From the NCBI GenBank assembly GCA_021798395.1, contig JAJZHS010000193.1:1-5383 (forward strand): a stretch of 5,383 nt of DNA. The letters run 5' to 3'. Position numbers and translations under genes: made by a program. The DNA comes from Pseudomonadota bacterium (lineage in GTDB: Bacteria; Pseudomonadota; Gammaproteobacteria; Burkholderiales; Burkholderiaceae_C). The notes beneath the pieces are model-generated. The model was not told the DNA's origin. It did not search any database and saw only the letters and a list, made by a program, of their open reading frames with translations. Below, piece after piece: positions 5,275-5,383 of this stretch (its first letter is position 1; the number at the start of each line of letters is the position of its first letter).

Positions 5275-5383
<109 letters not shown>

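Overview
This window is one contiguous stretch of the translation and transcription core cluster, all on the minus strand. Read in the direction of transcription (right to left), the order is: end of tuf (EF-Tu), tRNA-Trp(CCA), secE, nusG, rplK (L11), rplA (L1), rplJ (L10), rplL (L7/L12), and the first 481 codons of rpoB (RNA polymerase beta). Every protein is recognisable from its own sequence, has the usual family length and shows no internal frameshift. The DNA is GC-rich. The gene order, the three-helix SecE ending in DLILGWKH, and the L10 N-terminus MSLNR-EK point to a betaproteobacterium, most likely Burkholderiales. This assignment is inferred from remembered family sequences, not from a search.

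Layout: tuf ends at 5275. An 85-nt spacer with a GC-rich hairpin leads to the tRNA (5114-5189), and secE starts 28 nt after it. secE and nusG are 14 nt apart. A 163-nt spacer with two small GC hairpins precedes rplK. rplK and rplA are 3 nt apart, and the ribosome-binding site of rplA lies inside the end of rplK. A 302-nt gene-free leader with several stem-loops separates rplA from rplJ; this is where L10-type autogenous control is expected. rplJ and rplL are 46 nt apart. A 153-nt, strongly structured spacer precedes rpoB. The window ends inside rpoB just before the main rifampicin-resistance cluster.

Together the genes supply the elongation factor that delivers aminoacyl-tRNA (EF-Tu), a tRNA, the translocon subunit SecE, the transcription elongation factor NusG, the L11/L1 and L10/L7/L12 stalk proteins of the 50S subunit, and the beta subunit of RNA polymerase. 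In the well-studied relatives L1 represses rplKA, L10 represses rplJL, and partial termination plus RNA processing between rplL and rpoB lowers rpoBC expression.

I found no novel gene system. What deserves a second look lies in the spacers: a perfect 18-bp inverted repeat and a chain of further hairpins before rpoB, three GNRA-capped stem-loops in the rplJ leader, the TTG start of rplJ, and the absence of a visible Shine-Dalgarno sequence for secE. The long plus-strand open frames are antisense shadows of these genes.
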